From: Promicromonospora sp042731755
GTDB taxonomy: Bacteria > Actinomycetota > Actinomycetes > Actinomycetales > Cellulomonadaceae
DNA length: 64,000 nucleotides
NCBI RefSeq assembly: GCF_042731755.1
Contig: NZ_JBHWLR010000002.1
Coordinates: forward strand, 248,001 to 312,000
Direction: 5' to 3'
Shown here piece after piece: positions 1 to 8,862 of this stretch. Both the position numbers and the translations under genes were made by a program. Under the pieces are notes generated by a model. It saw nothing but the letters and a program-made list of their open reading frames with translations, did not search any database and was not told the origin of the DNA. Numbering within the stretch: position 1 is the first letter of the stretch; each line of letters opens with the position of its first letter.

Positions 1-2
1 GC

Positions 3-1187
3 TGGCTCGACGAGCTCGACCACGGCGTCGCCCACGAGCCGACGCCGTTCCCGCTGGAGGACTCCCTCCCGTACCGCATCGTGTCGGACGCGATCGAGGC
101 CGTCACCGAGGCGGCCTCCATGCCGACCGATGGCCACGTCGACAACCCCGCCGGCACGCCGAGCGGCAGCCCGGCCGGCCACCCGGCCGGCAGCTCCACC
201 ACCAGGGCCGCCGCCGACCGGCCCACCTTCCTGTGGGTCTCGTTCCCCGAGCCGCACAACCCGTACCAGGTGCCCGAGCCGTACTTCAGCAGGTGGGACA
301 CCGACGAGATCCCCGACCGCCTGCACGGCCCGGACGTCGCCGCCGCCAAGGGCGGGCACTGGGCCTGGCTCCGGGAGCTCACCGAGGCCAAGCGCCCCGG
401 GTACGACGACGAGCGCGCCCGCTACCGCGCCAACTACTGCGGCCAGCTCCGCCTCCTGGACGACCAGGTGCGCCGCCTCATGGAGCACGTCTGGGCCACG
501 CTCGGCGACGACGTGCTCGTGGTCATGGTCAGCGACCACGGCGACTACGTGGCCGAGTACGGGCTGCAGCGCAAGGGCGCCGGCATGCCCGAGGTGCTCA
601 TGCGCATCCCGTTCTTCCTCAGCGGCGGCCCGGTCGTCGCGCGCACCCGGCCCGAGCTCGTCTCGATCGTGGACCTCCTGCCGACGCTCGCCGAGCTGGT
701 CGGCGCCCCGATTCCCGATGGCGTCACCGGCCGCAGCCTCGCCCCGCTCCTGCTCGACGGCGAGCGCACGTCCCGCGAGTTCGACGACGTCTACGCCGAA
801 CGCGGCTTCGGCGGGCTCACCTACGGCGCCCACGACCGTCCGCCGCTGCACTTCCCGTATGCGGGCCGCACGTTCGACGAGCTCAACACCGTCACCCAGA
901 GCGGGCGCTCGCGGATGCTGCGGCGGGGTGACCTCAAGCTCGTGGTGCACAGCGACGGCAGCGGCGAGCTCTACGACCTGGCTGCCGACCCGACCGAGGT
1001 GCACGACCTCTTCGACGACCCGGACCACGCCGTCGACCGCGCCGACCTGCTCTGGCGCCTGACCCAGTGGATGCTCCGCGCGCAGGACGAGCTGCCCACC
1101 GGCGCGTACACGGCCAGGCGCGCGCCCCATAACTGGGTCTTCGACGCCGACGCCGACGACGGAACGGCCCGGACCCACCAGAGGTGA
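3..1187 (+). CDS. Sulfatase, C-terminal part (5' end outside window)
   Basis: The reading frame is open from the window edge, so the true start lies upstream. The visible part matches the second half of the alkaline-phosphatase-fold sulfatases: FLWVSFPEPHNPY is the usual WVSFxxPHxPY stretch, and MVSDHGDYVAEYGL is the metal-binding SDHGD motif followed by the conserved G-L-x-x-K (LQRKG). The CxPSR site that matures to formylglycine would lie before this fragment, so activity cannot be judged. A Gly/Pro/Ser-rich insert (about residues 40-60 of the fragment) precedes the WVSF strand. It would cleave sulfate esters, probably from a polysaccharide given the glycoside hydrolases downstream. It runs convergently to the GH87 gene. 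Confidence 0.88.
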   Translation, partial: WLDELDHGVAHEPTPFPLEDSLPYRIVSDAIEAVTEAASMPTDGHVDNPAGTPSGSPAGHPAGSSTTRAAADRPTFLWVSFPEPHNPYQVPEPYFSRWDTDEIPDRLHGPDVAAAKGGHWAWLRELTEAKRPGYDDERARYRANYCGQLRLLDDQVRRLMEHVWATLGDDVLVVMVSDHGDYVAEYGLQRKGAGMPEVLMRIPFFLSGGPVVARTRPELVSIVDLLPTLAELVGAPIPDGVTGRSLAPLLLDGERTSREFDDVYAERGFGGLTYGAHDRPPLHFPYAGRTFDELNTVTQSGRSRMLRRGDLKLVVHSDGSGELYDLAADPTEVHDLFDDPDHAVDRADLLWRLTQWMLRAQDELPTGAYTARRAPHNWVFDADADDGTARTHQR

Positions 1188-1225
1188 GCCCGGGCCGCGA
1201 CCCGCAGCACTGACCGCCGAGCGGA

Positions 1226-1278
1226 CAGCCGCCCGTCAGCCGGTCGCCAGCCGCCCGCCGGCCAGCATCAGCCGCCCG
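1226..1278. repeat. Three direct CAGCCGCCCG repeats between convergent genes
   Basis: CAGCCGCCCG occurs at 1226-1235, 1248-1257 and 1269-1278, a spacing of 21-22 bp, in the short gap between the convergent sulfatase and GH87 genes. No convincing hairpin terminator was seen in the gap. Function unknown. Confidence 0.5.
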
Positions 1279-1293
1279 ACCAGCGAACCAGGA

Positions 1294-4218
1294 TCAGAAC
1301 CCGGAGTTGCCCCCGAGCCGGTTGAGCACGAAGCCCATGTCGTTCAGCAGCCCCGCCGTCCCGGACCCGGACACGGTCGTGTTCGCGAACGTCGCGCTGC
1401 CCGCGGCGTGCAGCTCGATGCCGTAGGTGCCCGAGCCGGTGATCGCGACGCGGTCGAGGCTCACCTGCTGGATCGACTTCTGCCACGACATCAGCACGCC
1501 CGCATAGGTGCTGTCCTGGATGGTCATGTCGCGGATCACGATGGGCGCGTCGATGGCGTGCACGTCGGCGTAGACCCACAGCGCGCCGAGCTCGGCCGGC
1601 CAGTTGGGCTCCCGGCTGCCGGTCCTGGTCAGCGTGTTGCGCGCCACCGTCGTCGTGCCCGTGAACGGGACGCCGAACCGGGTGCTGATCGCGATGCCCG
1701 CGGCCGCGTTGACGGTGTCGGCCACGAGGTTGTCCTCGACCCGGTTGCCGCCCCCGCCGCCGTACACGGCCAGGCCGTTGGCCAGTGCCGGGGCCTGCAC
1801 GGTGTTGAACGAGAAGACGCTGCCGCTCACGGCCGCGCCGTCCGACCACATGGCCAGCGAGTCGTCGCCCGTGTTGCGGAAGGTCGACTGGGTGACCTGC
1901 GTGTTGGTCACGCCCGAGCGCAGGTTCACGCCGTCGGCGTACGTGTCGCGCACCCGCAGCCCGACCGCGAGCACGTCGCGCGAGCCCGGCCGCACCCACA
2001 GCCCCACCTTGGTGTGCTGCACCCAGATGTTCTGCAGCAGGGTCTCGCTCGTGAAGTCGCCCTCGATCGCGGCCTGGCCCTCGGCGTCCTCGCGCACGGT
2101 GGCGGAGCCGAAGATCGCGACGTCGGCGATGGTCACGCCGCCCCCGGTCGCGTAGAAGCCGCCCGCATGGCCGGTGCCCACGATCACGGAGTGCCAGGGG
2201 CCCGCGCCGAGCACGGACACGCCCGAGACCCGGATCGCGTCGTTCACGTGGAAGGTGCCGGCCGGGATCCAGACGGGCACGCCCGCGGCCTTCGCCGCGG
2301 CGACGGCCGCAGTGATCGCCGCCGTGTCGTCCCCGCCGCCCGACGTCGCGCCGTGCGCCGTGATCGACACGGCGCCCGACGGCGCGGTCAGTGCCGGGGC
2401 CACCCGCTCCGCCTCGACCAGGTCGACGTCGATCTGCGCAACGGCGCTGGAGTCCTTCTGCAGCCGGAGCACCGTGCCGGCCGGCTGCTCGGGGATCTCG
2501 AACCGGAGCTCGTCGTAGAACCGGTGGGCGCCGCCCAGCGACGGGTCGTTGTGGAACGGGTAGTCGCCGTACTGCCAGGAGTGCGCCGAGGTCAGCGTGA
2601 CGTCCTTGAGCTTGGTCCCGTTCGCGTACACCGCCAGCGGCGACGTCTGCCCGGTCCCGGCGGCGTTGTCCGGGATCGAGTACCGCACCACCAGCCCGCT
2701 CGCCGGGGCGGTGAGGTTCACGTCCACCTTCTCGCCGACGGCGTCCAGCCGCACGGCGCTGCGGCCGCTCGACTCCGCCTGCACCGTGCCGTACGTGCGC
2801 GACGGCGTCAGCTTGGTCCCCGTGGTGGAACCGGCCTCGGCCTCGTACTGCGTGTACGACGTCGACGCGCCGCGCGCGGCCAGATCCGTCTCACCCGAGA
2901 CGGCGAGGCTGTCGACCAGCACGTCGGCCCCCGAGCCCGCCGCCCGCAGGCCCACCGTGTTGACGCCCGCCCGGACCGGCACGCTCGCCGTGATCGTGCG
3001 CCAGCCGCTGCCCGCGGCGAAGCTCACCTGGCCCGTGACCCGGCCGTTGACCAGCAGGTCGAGCGTGCGCGCACCCGCGGGCGTCGCGAACCGGATCGTC
3101 GCCGTCGCCGTGCCCGCCGAACCCGCCTGGACCGTGCGCAGCACGCGTGCGCCTGCCGTCGTGAAGCCGCCCACGTAGCCCGCGCCCGTGAAGCCGCCGG
3201 TGGCGGTCGCCACGGCCGCGTTCCCGGAGCGGTAGGCGTTCTCGGCCTCGCCCGGGCCCGCGGGCTGCGGCGGCACGTTCGCGGCGACGTCGAGCTTGTC
3301 GATGTTCGCGTTGCCGTTGTCGCCCGAGGCGTAGGCCAACCGGAGGTCGTGGTTGCCCGCGCTCAGCGTCGCGGTGTGCGTGACGGTGCCCCAGGTGTCC
3401 CAGCTCGCGGTCGCGGGCAGGGAGAGCTGCGTCAGCCTTGTCGCGCCGTCGTACAGCGAGAGCGTGCGCGCCGAGCCGGTGCCGTTGGCGTACCGGAGTG
3501 TCAGGTCCTTCGCTCCCGCCGCGGCCACCTGCACCTTGAACGTGACCGACGCCGAGCCGGCGTTCCCGTCGGTGAACCCGCCCACGAACCCGCTGCCGGA
3601 GAAGCCGGTGTGGTCCGTGGCGGTCACGGCGCCGCCCGCGAGCGTCGCGGCCTCCGCCTCGAACGTCGGGCCGGGGCCGTGGTCGGCGCCGGTGGAGCCG
3701 CCCGAGTCGCTGACGTCGAGGGCGTCGAGGTTCACGTTGCCGGAGTCGGCGCTGCCGAACCGGTAGGCGACCGAGTGGCTGCCCGCGGTCAGCGTGACGG
3801 CCGTGCTCTGCGTGGCCCAGGTGGTCCAGCCCGCCGTCGCCGGGAGCGTGACCTGCTGGGCGGCGCCGTCGACCAGGAGCGTGAGGGTCTTGGCCGAACC
3901 CGTGCCGTTGGCGTAGCGCAGAGCCAGTGTGTGCGAGCCGGACGCCGCCGCGGTGACCGCGAACGTGCTGGTCGCGGAACCCTTGTTGCCGTCGGTGAAG
4001 CCGCCCACGAAGCCGGAGCCGGTGTACCCGGCGTGCTCGGTCGCGACGATGGCGCCGCCGGTCAGGGCGGCCTGCTCGGCCTGGTAGCGGGTGGTCGCGG
4101 CGCCCGCCGGGGCCGCGGTCGCGGCCACGAGGGCGGAGCCGGCGACCGCGAGGGCCGCCAGCAGGGCCAGGCGTCTGCGCCAGGCGGGGGACGTGCGGGT
4201 GTCAGTTCTGCGCGGCAT
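1294..4218 (-). CDS. Secreted GH87 alpha-1,3-glucanase/mycodextranase with three CBM35/CBM6-like domains
   Basis: 974 residues if started at ATG 4218, which has AAGGAG at a good distance (4224-4229); an in-frame ATG nine codons upstream has no such site. A signal peptide (RRR, then a long Ala/Leu core ending AGAAT) occupies residues 1-40. Three related carbohydrate-binding modules follow (about 43-170, 186-315, 325-445; the first two share GFVGGFTDGN), then a beta-sandwich (455-605) and a right-handed beta-helix. Asp762, Asp785 and Asp786 (ADGVNLR and GDDSLAMWS) have exactly the 23/24-residue spacing of the catalytic aspartates known in GH87 alpha-1,3-glucanase, so catalysis is likely intact. 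The expected substrate is alpha-1,3-glucan or nigeran of fungal walls; nigeran versus pure alpha-1,3-glucan cannot be decided from sequence. Confidence 0.85.
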   Translation of the reverse strand: MPRRTDTRTSPAWRRRLALLAALAVAGSALVAATAAPAGAATTRYQAEQAALTGGAIVATEHAGYTGSGFVGGFTDGNKGSATSTFAVTAAASGSHTLALRYANGTGSAKTLTLLVDGAAQQVTLPATAGWTTWATQSTAVTLTAGSHSVAYRFGSADSGNVNLDALDVSDSGGSTGADHGPGPTFEAEAATLAGGAVTATDHTGFSGSGFVGGFTDGNAGSASVTFKVQVAAAGAKDLTLRYANGTGSARTLSLYDGATRLTQLSLPATASWDTWGTVTHTATLSAGNHDLRLAYASGDNGNANIDKLDVAANVPPQPAGPGEAENAYRSGNAAVATATGGFTGAGYVGGFTTAGARVLRTVQAGSAGTATATIRFATPAGARTLDLLVNGRVTGQVSFAAGSGWRTITASVPVRAGVNTVGLRAAGSGADVLVDSLAVSGETDLAARGASTSYTQYEAEAGSTTGTKLTPSRTYGTVQAESSGRSAVRLDAVGEKVDVNLTAPASGLVVRYSIPDNAAGTGQTSPLAVYANGTKLKDVTLTSAHSWQYGDYPFHNDPSLGGAHRFYDELRFEIPEQPAGTVLRLQKDSSAVAQIDVDLVEAERVAPALTAPSGAVSITAHGATSGGGDDTAAITAAVAAAKAAGVPVWIPAGTFHVNDAIRVSGVSVLGAGPWHSVIVGTGHAGGFYATGGGVTIADVAIFGSATVREDAEGQAAIEGDFTSETLLQNIWVQHTKVGLWVRPGSRDVLAVGLRVRDTYADGVNLRSGVTNTQVTQSTFRNTGDDSLAMWSDGAAVSGSVFSFNTVQAPALANGLAVYGGGGGNRVEDNLVADTVNAAAGIAISTRFGVPFTGTTTVARNTLTRTGSREPNWPAELGALWVYADVHAIDAPIVIRDMTIQDSTYAGVLMSWQKSIQQVSLDRVAITGSGTYGIELHAAGSATFANTTVSGSGTAGLLNDMGFVLNRLGGNSGF

Positions 4219-4271
4219 GAGATCTCCTTCGACCGGGATGCGCACGTGCTGTGTCGTCGATGAACGACGAG

Positions 4272-4285
4272 GTTTAGCGGTAAAC
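4272..4285. promoter_or_regulatory. LacI-type operator between GH87 and lacI genes
   Basis: GTTTAGCGGTAAAC has perfect 5-bp arms GTTTA/TAAAC around a GCGG core and lies between the divergent GH87 and lacI genes, as expected for an autoregulated LacI repressor that also controls the glucanase. Confidence 0.6.
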
Positions 4286-4373
4286 TTCGCTGGAACGGTA
4301 CGGGCACGCCGACCGTCCGGTCAAGGGCCACCTAAGATGCGGCTGGAGCCGGAAGCCGACGGGGGAGGTGCGC

Positions 4374-5474
4374 GTGACCACGCGACTGAGCGACATCGCG
4401 CACGAGGCCGGCGTCAGCGTCATGACCGTCTCGAACGTGATGAACGGCAAGCGCGCCCGCGTCTCGCCCGCCACCATCGAGCGGGTCCTCGGCATCGCCG
4501 CCCGGCTCGGCTACGTCCCCAACATCCCGGCCCGCAGCCTCGCGGCGAACAGCTCGCACATCGTGGCGGCGCTCGTCCCGGTGGGGGAGAACAACAGCCT
4601 GCTGGTCAGCCCGCACACCGTCGCCGTCGTCGGCGGCATGGAGACCCACCTGCGCCACCGCGGCTACCACGTGCTGCTGCGCGGCATCGAGCACGAGGAC
4701 CAGGTGGCGCAGACCGTGCGCGGCTGGTCGCTCGACGGCGTGGTGCTGGTCGAGTTCACCGACGAGCAGATCGACCGGCTCCGGGTCGACGCCGTGCCCG
4801 TCGTCGCCATCGACAGCTACTCCGCGAACCCGCGCACCATCGGAGTGCGCAGCGACGACCACGCGGGCGGCCGCCTCGCCGGCGCGCGCCTGGCCGACGC
4901 CGGACACCGGCACGTGCTGTTCGCCGGGCCGCCCTACCAGGGCCTCGGCGTGGTGGGCCAGCGGTGGGCGGGCTTCCGCGAGGCGTGTCTGGCGGCGGGG
5001 CTCGACCCGCGGGCGATCGAGGCGGAGGAGGTGCTGACCTCGTTCGAGGACGGCCGCCGCCTCGGCCTCCGGCTGCGCCGCGACCACCCGGACGTGACGG
5101 GCGTGTTCGCCACGGCCGACCACCTCGCGGTCGGGATCATGGCGGGCATCGTCGAGGCGGGCGGCTCGGTGCCCGGCGACGTGTCCGTGATCGGGTTCGA
5201 CGACCTCGACTTCGCGCGGTACACGACCCCGGGCCTGACGACGGTCGCGCAGGACATGGCGGCCAAGGTCGCCGAGGCGTCGCGCATCATCCTGGAGGAG
5301 ATCGAGCCGGCAGAGATCGAGCCGGCAGAGATCGAGCCGGCAGAGATCGAGTCGGCGGAGATCGATCCCGCGGGGGCCGCGCCCGGGTCCGCGCAGAGCA
5401 AGCGCCCCCGCGAGCCCGTCTCGCTCGACGTCCACCTGGTCGAGCGCGGTTCGGTCGGGCCTCCCCGCGGGTGA
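4374..5474 (+). CDS. LacI-family transcriptional regulator
   Basis: The start is set at GTG 4374 because GGGGGAGG (4361-4368) is well spaced for it and would overlap the alternative GTG at 4368. Residues 1-55 are the LacI helix-turn-helix and hinge (LSDIAHEAGVSVMTVSNVMNG, then ARSLAANSS), followed by the periplasmic-binding-protein-like effector domain. It is divergent from the GH87 gene and shares an operator-like palindrome with it, so it probably represses the glucanase and itself in response to a released sugar. Oddity: just before the last strand (VSLDVHLVERGS) five 15-bp repeats encode EIEPA x3, EIESA, EIDPA, an acidic insert not usual in the family. Confidence 0.9.
   Translation: MTTRLSDIAHEAGVSVMTVSNVMNGKRARVSPATIERVLGIAARLGYVPNIPARSLAANSSHIVAALVPVGENNSLLVSPHTVAVVGGMETHLRHRGYHVLLRGIEHEDQVAQTVRGWSLDGVVLVEFTDEQIDRLRVDAVPVVAIDSYSANPRTIGVRSDDHAGGRLAGARLADAGHRHVLFAGPPYQGLGVVGQRWAGFREACLAAGLDPRAIEAEEVLTSFEDGRRLGLRLRRDHPDVTGVFATADHLAVGIMAGIVEAGGSVPGDVSVIGFDDLDFARYTTPGLTTVAQDMAAKVAEASRIILEEIEPAEIEPAEIEPAEIESAEIDPAGAAPGSAQSKRPREPVSLDVHLVERGSVGPPRG
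5298..5372 (+). repeat. 15-bp in-frame tandem repeat (5 units) in lacI
   Basis: Units begin at 5298, 5313, 5328, 5343 and 5358. The first three are identical (GAGATCGAGCCGGCA); the last two carry substitutions. They encode repeated EIEPA-type pentads. Confidence 0.95.
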
Positions 5475-5507
5475 CGCCGCCGTCGTCCGACGACGCCCCG
5501 CGGGGAG
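5461..5507. terminator. Bidirectional hairpin terminator between convergent genes
   Basis: CTCCCCGCGGG (5461-5471) pairs with CCCGCGGGGAG (5497-5507), enclosing an inner GTCGTC/GACGAC stem (5482-5494). It sits where the lacI gene and the ABC permease gene end facing each other. No U-tract is present, as is common in high-GC actinobacteria. Confidence 0.65.
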
Positions 5508-5517
5508 ACCCGGCCGG

Positions 5518-6405
5518 TCAGCGGAACGAGCCCGCGGTGATGCCCTCGACGAACCGGCGCTGGGCGACGACGAAGAGGATGACGCTCGGGATCATGGACA
5601 GGATCACGCCCGCGAGCACCACCGAGATGCTGCCCGTGCCGAAGGTGCCCTGGAGGGTGACGAGCCCGAGCGGCAGCGTGAAGTTCTCCTGCGACTGCAG
5701 GAAGATCAGCGGCCGGTAGAACTCCGCCCAGAACCCGGTGAACGCGAGGATCGCGAGCGTGGCCATGGCCGGCGTCGCCATCGGCGCGTAGATCAGGCGG
5801 AACACCTGGAACCGGGAGGCGCCGTCCACCCGCGCCGCCTCGCCGAGCTCCACCGGCATCTGCAGGAAGTACTGCCGCATCAGGAACGTGCCGAACGCGC
5901 TGCCGATGGCCGGGAGGATCAGCGAGGCCAGGCTGTCGGACAGCCCCATGCGGCTGATCAGCACGAACACCGGGATGATCGTGGTCTGGACGGGCACCAT
6001 CATGGTGGCCAGGAACAGCGCGAAGATCGCGCCGCGCCCTGGAAAGCGCACCATGGCGAACGCGTACCCGCTCAGGGTGCAGGTGATGATCTGCGCCCCG
6101 ACGATGAGGCCGGTGACGATCACGCTGTTCAGGAAGAACCGCCCGAGCGAGACCTGCGAGAACACCGCGGCGTAGTTGGAGAAGTCGGGGTCCAGCGGCA
6201 GCCAGACCGGCGGGTTGGTGAAGGAGTCGGCGGGTTCGCGGAGCGACGTCGTCAGCGTCCAGAGCAGCGGCCCGAAGGCGACCATCGCGGCCAGGACCAG
6301 GACGACGAGGCCCACGGCGCGGCCGATCCGGCGGGTCAGCGAGGACCGGGTGAGCAGGGCCGGCCGGGAGACCTGGGCCGGCCGGGAGATCGAGGGAGCG
6401 GTCAC
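5518..6405 (-). CDS. Carbohydrate ABC transporter permease (MalG-type)
   Basis: 295 residues, starting at GTG 6405, which overlaps the stop of the preceding permease gene in a GTGA junction. It has six predicted membrane segments, and the cytoplasmic EAA loop reads ELGEAARVDGASRFQVFRLIYAP, typical of the CUT1 MalG family. The C-terminus QRRFVEGITAGSFR is also characteristic. It forms the membrane channel with the permease upstream and is fed by the lipoprotein encoded before that. No ATPase gene is present in the operon; actinobacteria often use a shared MsiK-type ATPase encoded elsewhere. By operator sharing, the likely substrate is a fructan-derived sugar. Confidence 0.93.
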   Translation of the reverse strand: MTAPSISRPAQVSRPALLTRSSLTRRIGRAVGLVVLVLAAMVAFGPLLWTLTTSLREPADSFTNPPVWLPLDPDFSNYAAVFSQVSLGRFFLNSVIVTGLIVGAQIITCTLSGYAFAMVRFPGRGAIFALFLATMMVPVQTTIIPVFVLISRMGLSDSLASLILPAIGSAFGTFLMRQYFLQMPVELGEAARVDGASRFQVFRLIYAPMATPAMATLAILAFTGFWAEFYRPLIFLQSQENFTLPLGLVTLQGTFGTGSISVVLAGVILSMIPSVILFVVAQRRFVEGITAGSFR

Positions 6406-7358
6406 GAGTAGAACACCAGCCTCCGGGAGAGAGTGAACTGCAGTCCGGTGAGCGCGAGGAGCGCCGCGAAGAGCACCATGGAGATGGCCGAGCCGTACCC
6501 GAACTGCAGGTTCTGGAACGCCGTCTGGTAGATGACCATCGTGATGGTCGTGGTGGCCGTGCCGGGCCCGCCCTTGGTCATGATGAAGGCCTGGTCGAAG
6601 AGCTGCATCGCGTTGATCAGGCCGATCACGCAGGCGAAGAAGACGGTCGGGCTGATCAGCGGCAGCTTGATCCGCAGCAGCGAGCGCACCGGCCCGGCAC
6701 CGTCGATCTCGGCGGCCTCCATGACGTCGCGGGGCAGCCCGGCCAGGGCGGCGACGAACAGCACGAACGTGAACCCGACCGACTGCCAGACCGCGACGAA
6801 GACGATCGTCACCACCGCTCCGGCGTCGCTGGTCAGCCACGGCACGCCGCTGCCGCCCAGCAGACGCAGGTAGTAGTTCACGACGCCGAACCGCTCGTTG
6901 AACATGTACGTCATGAAGATCGAGACGGCGGCCGTGGACGCCAGCAGCGGCAGGTAGAACACCGTGCGGAACACGGCCTTGGTCGAGGCCCGGCGGCGCT
7001 GGTCCACGAGCAGGGCCAGGAACAGCCCGATCGCGACCTGGAGCACCACGATCGAGAGGGCCAGGACCAGCGTGACGCCGAAGGAGTGCACGACGCGCTG
7101 GTCGCTGCCGATCGCGACGTAGTTGTCCAGGCCGACGAACCGCGGCGGCGTGATGACGTCCCAGGCGAAGAACGACAGGCCGAACGAGGCCAGGATCGGC
7201 CCGATCGTGAACAGCAGGATTGCCGCCCCGGCCAGGCCGATCATGCCGAAGCCGAACGCGGCCTCGGCCCGGCGGCTGCGGCGCGCGGCGGGGGTGCGCC
7301 GGACGAGGTCGGCGGGCCGGGCGGGTGCGGGACGCCGCGTGGGCGCGACGGCGCTCAT
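6402..7358 (-). CDS. Carbohydrate ABC transporter permease (MalF-type)
   Basis: 318 residues from ATG 7358, joined to the upstream binding-protein gene by an ATGA overlap. An Arg/Pro-rich cytoplasmic N-terminus is followed by six membrane segments. The EAA motif is MEAAEIDGAGPVRSLLRIKLP, and FIMTKGGPGTATTTITMVIYQTAF is typical of CUT1 MalF/UgpA-like permeases. It pairs with the MalG-type subunit encoded next to make the pore. Second of three genes read in the same direction behind the TCAATA-type operators. Confidence 0.93.
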   Translation of the reverse strand: MSAVAPTRRPAPARPADLVRRTPAARRSRRAEAAFGFGMIGLAGAAILLFTIGPILASFGLSFFAWDVITPPRFVGLDNYVAIGSDQRVVHSFGVTLVLALSIVVLQVAIGLFLALLVDQRRRASTKAVFRTVFYLPLLASTAAVSIFMTYMFNERFGVVNYYLRLLGGSGVPWLTSDAGAVVTIVFVAVWQSVGFTFVLFVAALAGLPRDVMEAAEIDGAGPVRSLLRIKLPLISPTVFFACVIGLINAMQLFDQAFIMTKGGPGTATTTITMVIYQTAFQNLQFGYGSAISMVLFAALLALTGLQFTLSRRLVFYS

Positions 7359-8740
7359 CCGACCGCTCCCGCCGCTGTCTCCAGGTCGATCTGGAGGCCG
7401 TCGAGGGCGGCCCGGGCGTCGCCCGTGGCGATGGCCTCGGTGGTGCGCTGGTTGAGCGCGGTGGACAGGGCGTTGAAGTAGATCGGGGCCGGGATCGGCG
7501 CCGTCTCCGGGAACTCGGTGAGCGTGGTGCTGAAGACGTCCCAGTGCTCGGGGCCGGTGCTCTCGTACCGCTTCGCGGTCGACAGGGACTGCCGTGCGGG
7601 CGTGGTCACGTTGCCGGGGAAGAGCACGTCGAACGCGTCCGGGAAGGTCAGCCGCTTGACGACCTCCCAGGCCAGGTCCTTCTTGTCGGAGGTCTCCAGG
7701 ATCGCGTATCCGGCGGTGCCGAACAGGTGCCGCTGCGACTTCCACCGCGGGAAGTACTGCACGTCGAACGAGCCCGGCGCCATGCCGGCGTTGTGCAGGC
7801 CGCCGGCCCAGAAGCCGCCGCCGACGCTCATGCCCACGCGGCCCGCGGCGAACAGGGCCTGCGAGGTCTGGCCGCCGCCGACGTCGGGCGAGGGCGCGAT
7901 GCCCTCCTTGCGCAGCTCGATCATGAGCTCCAGGGCCTCGACCGCGGCCGGGGAGTTGGCCACGGGGTCGCCCCAGGCCCAGCCGCCGCCACGGCCCGCG
8001 GCCGCGGGGTTGCCCGCGTAGGCGGCGTCCCACAACCACTCGCCGCCGGGCGCGCGGCCCTCGGCCAGCAGGTTGCCGTCGTTCGCGTAGAGGAACGAGG
8101 TCCAGCTGCCCCACAGCCGCACGACCCAGTCGTAGGCGTTGATGTCGGGGATGCGGGCCATGGCCCGGCCGGCGTCGTAGAAGTCGTCGACGGTCCAGTG
8201 CGGGTCGGGCAGGTCGAGGCCGGCCTGCTCGAACAGGAGCGGGCTGTAGTACATGTTCCCGGCGTTGTAGTCGAGCGGCAGCAGGAACAGGCTGCCGTCG
8301 TACATCATCGCCTCGACCAGCGCGGGGGAGACGTCGTCGAAGTAGTCGCGCAGCTCGTCCAGGTCGCGCTTGACGAGGTCGTCCAGCGGTGCGGCCAGGC
8401 CGCGCCCCGCCATGAGCTGCACGCCCTCGGTGGCGACGCTCACGATGTCGGGGCGGCTGCCCGCGGCGATCTGCGTGAGCAGCTTGGCGAAGAACTCGTT
8501 CCAGTCCGTGCCGGGCGTCGCGTTGATCTCCAGCCGGATGGTCGGGTCGAGCGCGCGGACCGGCTCCTCCAGCCGGGCGCGCAGCTCGTCCGCCCCGCTC
8601 TGGTCCCCGAAGAACGCGATCTTCAGGGCTTTCGGGTCCGACGGCGGTGCGCACGAGGCCAGGGCTGTCGTCGCGGCGAGCGCGAGTCCGACACCCCCGG
8701 CCCGGAGCAGCGACCGTCGGGACAGTGGCGGCAATGGCAT
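7355..8740 (-). CDS. Sugar ABC transporter substrate-binding lipoprotein
   Basis: 461 residues from ATG 8740, preceded by GAGGAGGGG at good spacing. The N-terminus SRRSLLRAGGVGLALAATTALASC combines a twin-arginine-like signal with a lipobox ending at Cys, so the mature protein is lipid-anchored outside the membrane. The body looks like a family-1 (CUT1) solute-binding protein (LKIAFFGDQSGADELRARLEEP at the start of the mature domain). First gene of the transporter operon; two copies of the LacI operator lie just upstream (8764-8777, 8810-8823), which puts it in one regulon with GH32. Substrate probably a fructo-oligosaccharide or sucrose-type sugar, by inference only. Confidence 0.9.
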   Translation of the reverse strand: MPLPPLSRRSLLRAGGVGLALAATTALASCAPPSDPKALKIAFFGDQSGADELRARLEEPVRALDPTIRLEINATPGTDWNEFFAKLLTQIAAGSRPDIVSVATEGVQLMAGRGLAAPLDDLVKRDLDELRDYFDDVSPALVEAMMYDGSLFLLPLDYNAGNMYYSPLLFEQAGLDLPDPHWTVDDFYDAGRAMARIPDINAYDWVVRLWGSWTSFLYANDGNLLAEGRAPGGEWLWDAAYAGNPAAAGRGGGWAWGDPVANSPAAVEALELMIELRKEGIAPSPDVGGGQTSQALFAAGRVGMSVGGGFWAGGLHNAGMAPGSFDVQYFPRWKSQRHLFGTAGYAILETSDKKDLAWEVVKRLTFPDAFDVLFPGNVTTPARQSLSTAKRYESTGPEHWDVFSTTLTEFPETAPIPAPIYFNALSTALNQRTTEAIATGDARAALDGLQIDLETAAGAVG

Positions 8741-8763
8741 CCGTCCCCTCCTCTCTGAGGTGG

Positions 8764-8777
8764 TCAATTCCTATTGG
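8764..8777. promoter_or_regulatory. LacI operator copy 1, upstream of the sugar ABC operon
   Basis: TCAATTCCTATTGG matches the 14-bp palindrome TCAATA-CC-TATTGA at 12 of 14 positions and lies 23 bp before the binding-protein start codon on the minus strand. Confidence 0.6.
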
Positions 8778-8809
8778 GCGATGAGTGAAGCAGAGCCGTC
8801 GCGGCGTCG

Positions 8810-8823
8810 TCAATAGGTATTGA
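8810..8823. promoter_or_regulatory. LacI operator copy 2, between ABC operon and lacI
   Basis: TCAATAGGTATTGA has perfect 6-bp arms around GG. It sits in the divergent promoter region and contains TTGAC sequence on both strands that could serve as -35 elements, so repressor binding would block both directions. Confidence 0.75.
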
Positions 8824-8862
8824 CCGATTCGGGCGGCGGTAGTCTGCACGCGGGAGGTACCG

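Noticed and set aside
1408..4263. Very long reading frame opposite the GH87 gene
   Set aside because: It is Arg/Ala/Gly-rich and lacks any domain; the minus strand carries a full GH87 enzyme with signal peptide and ribosome site.
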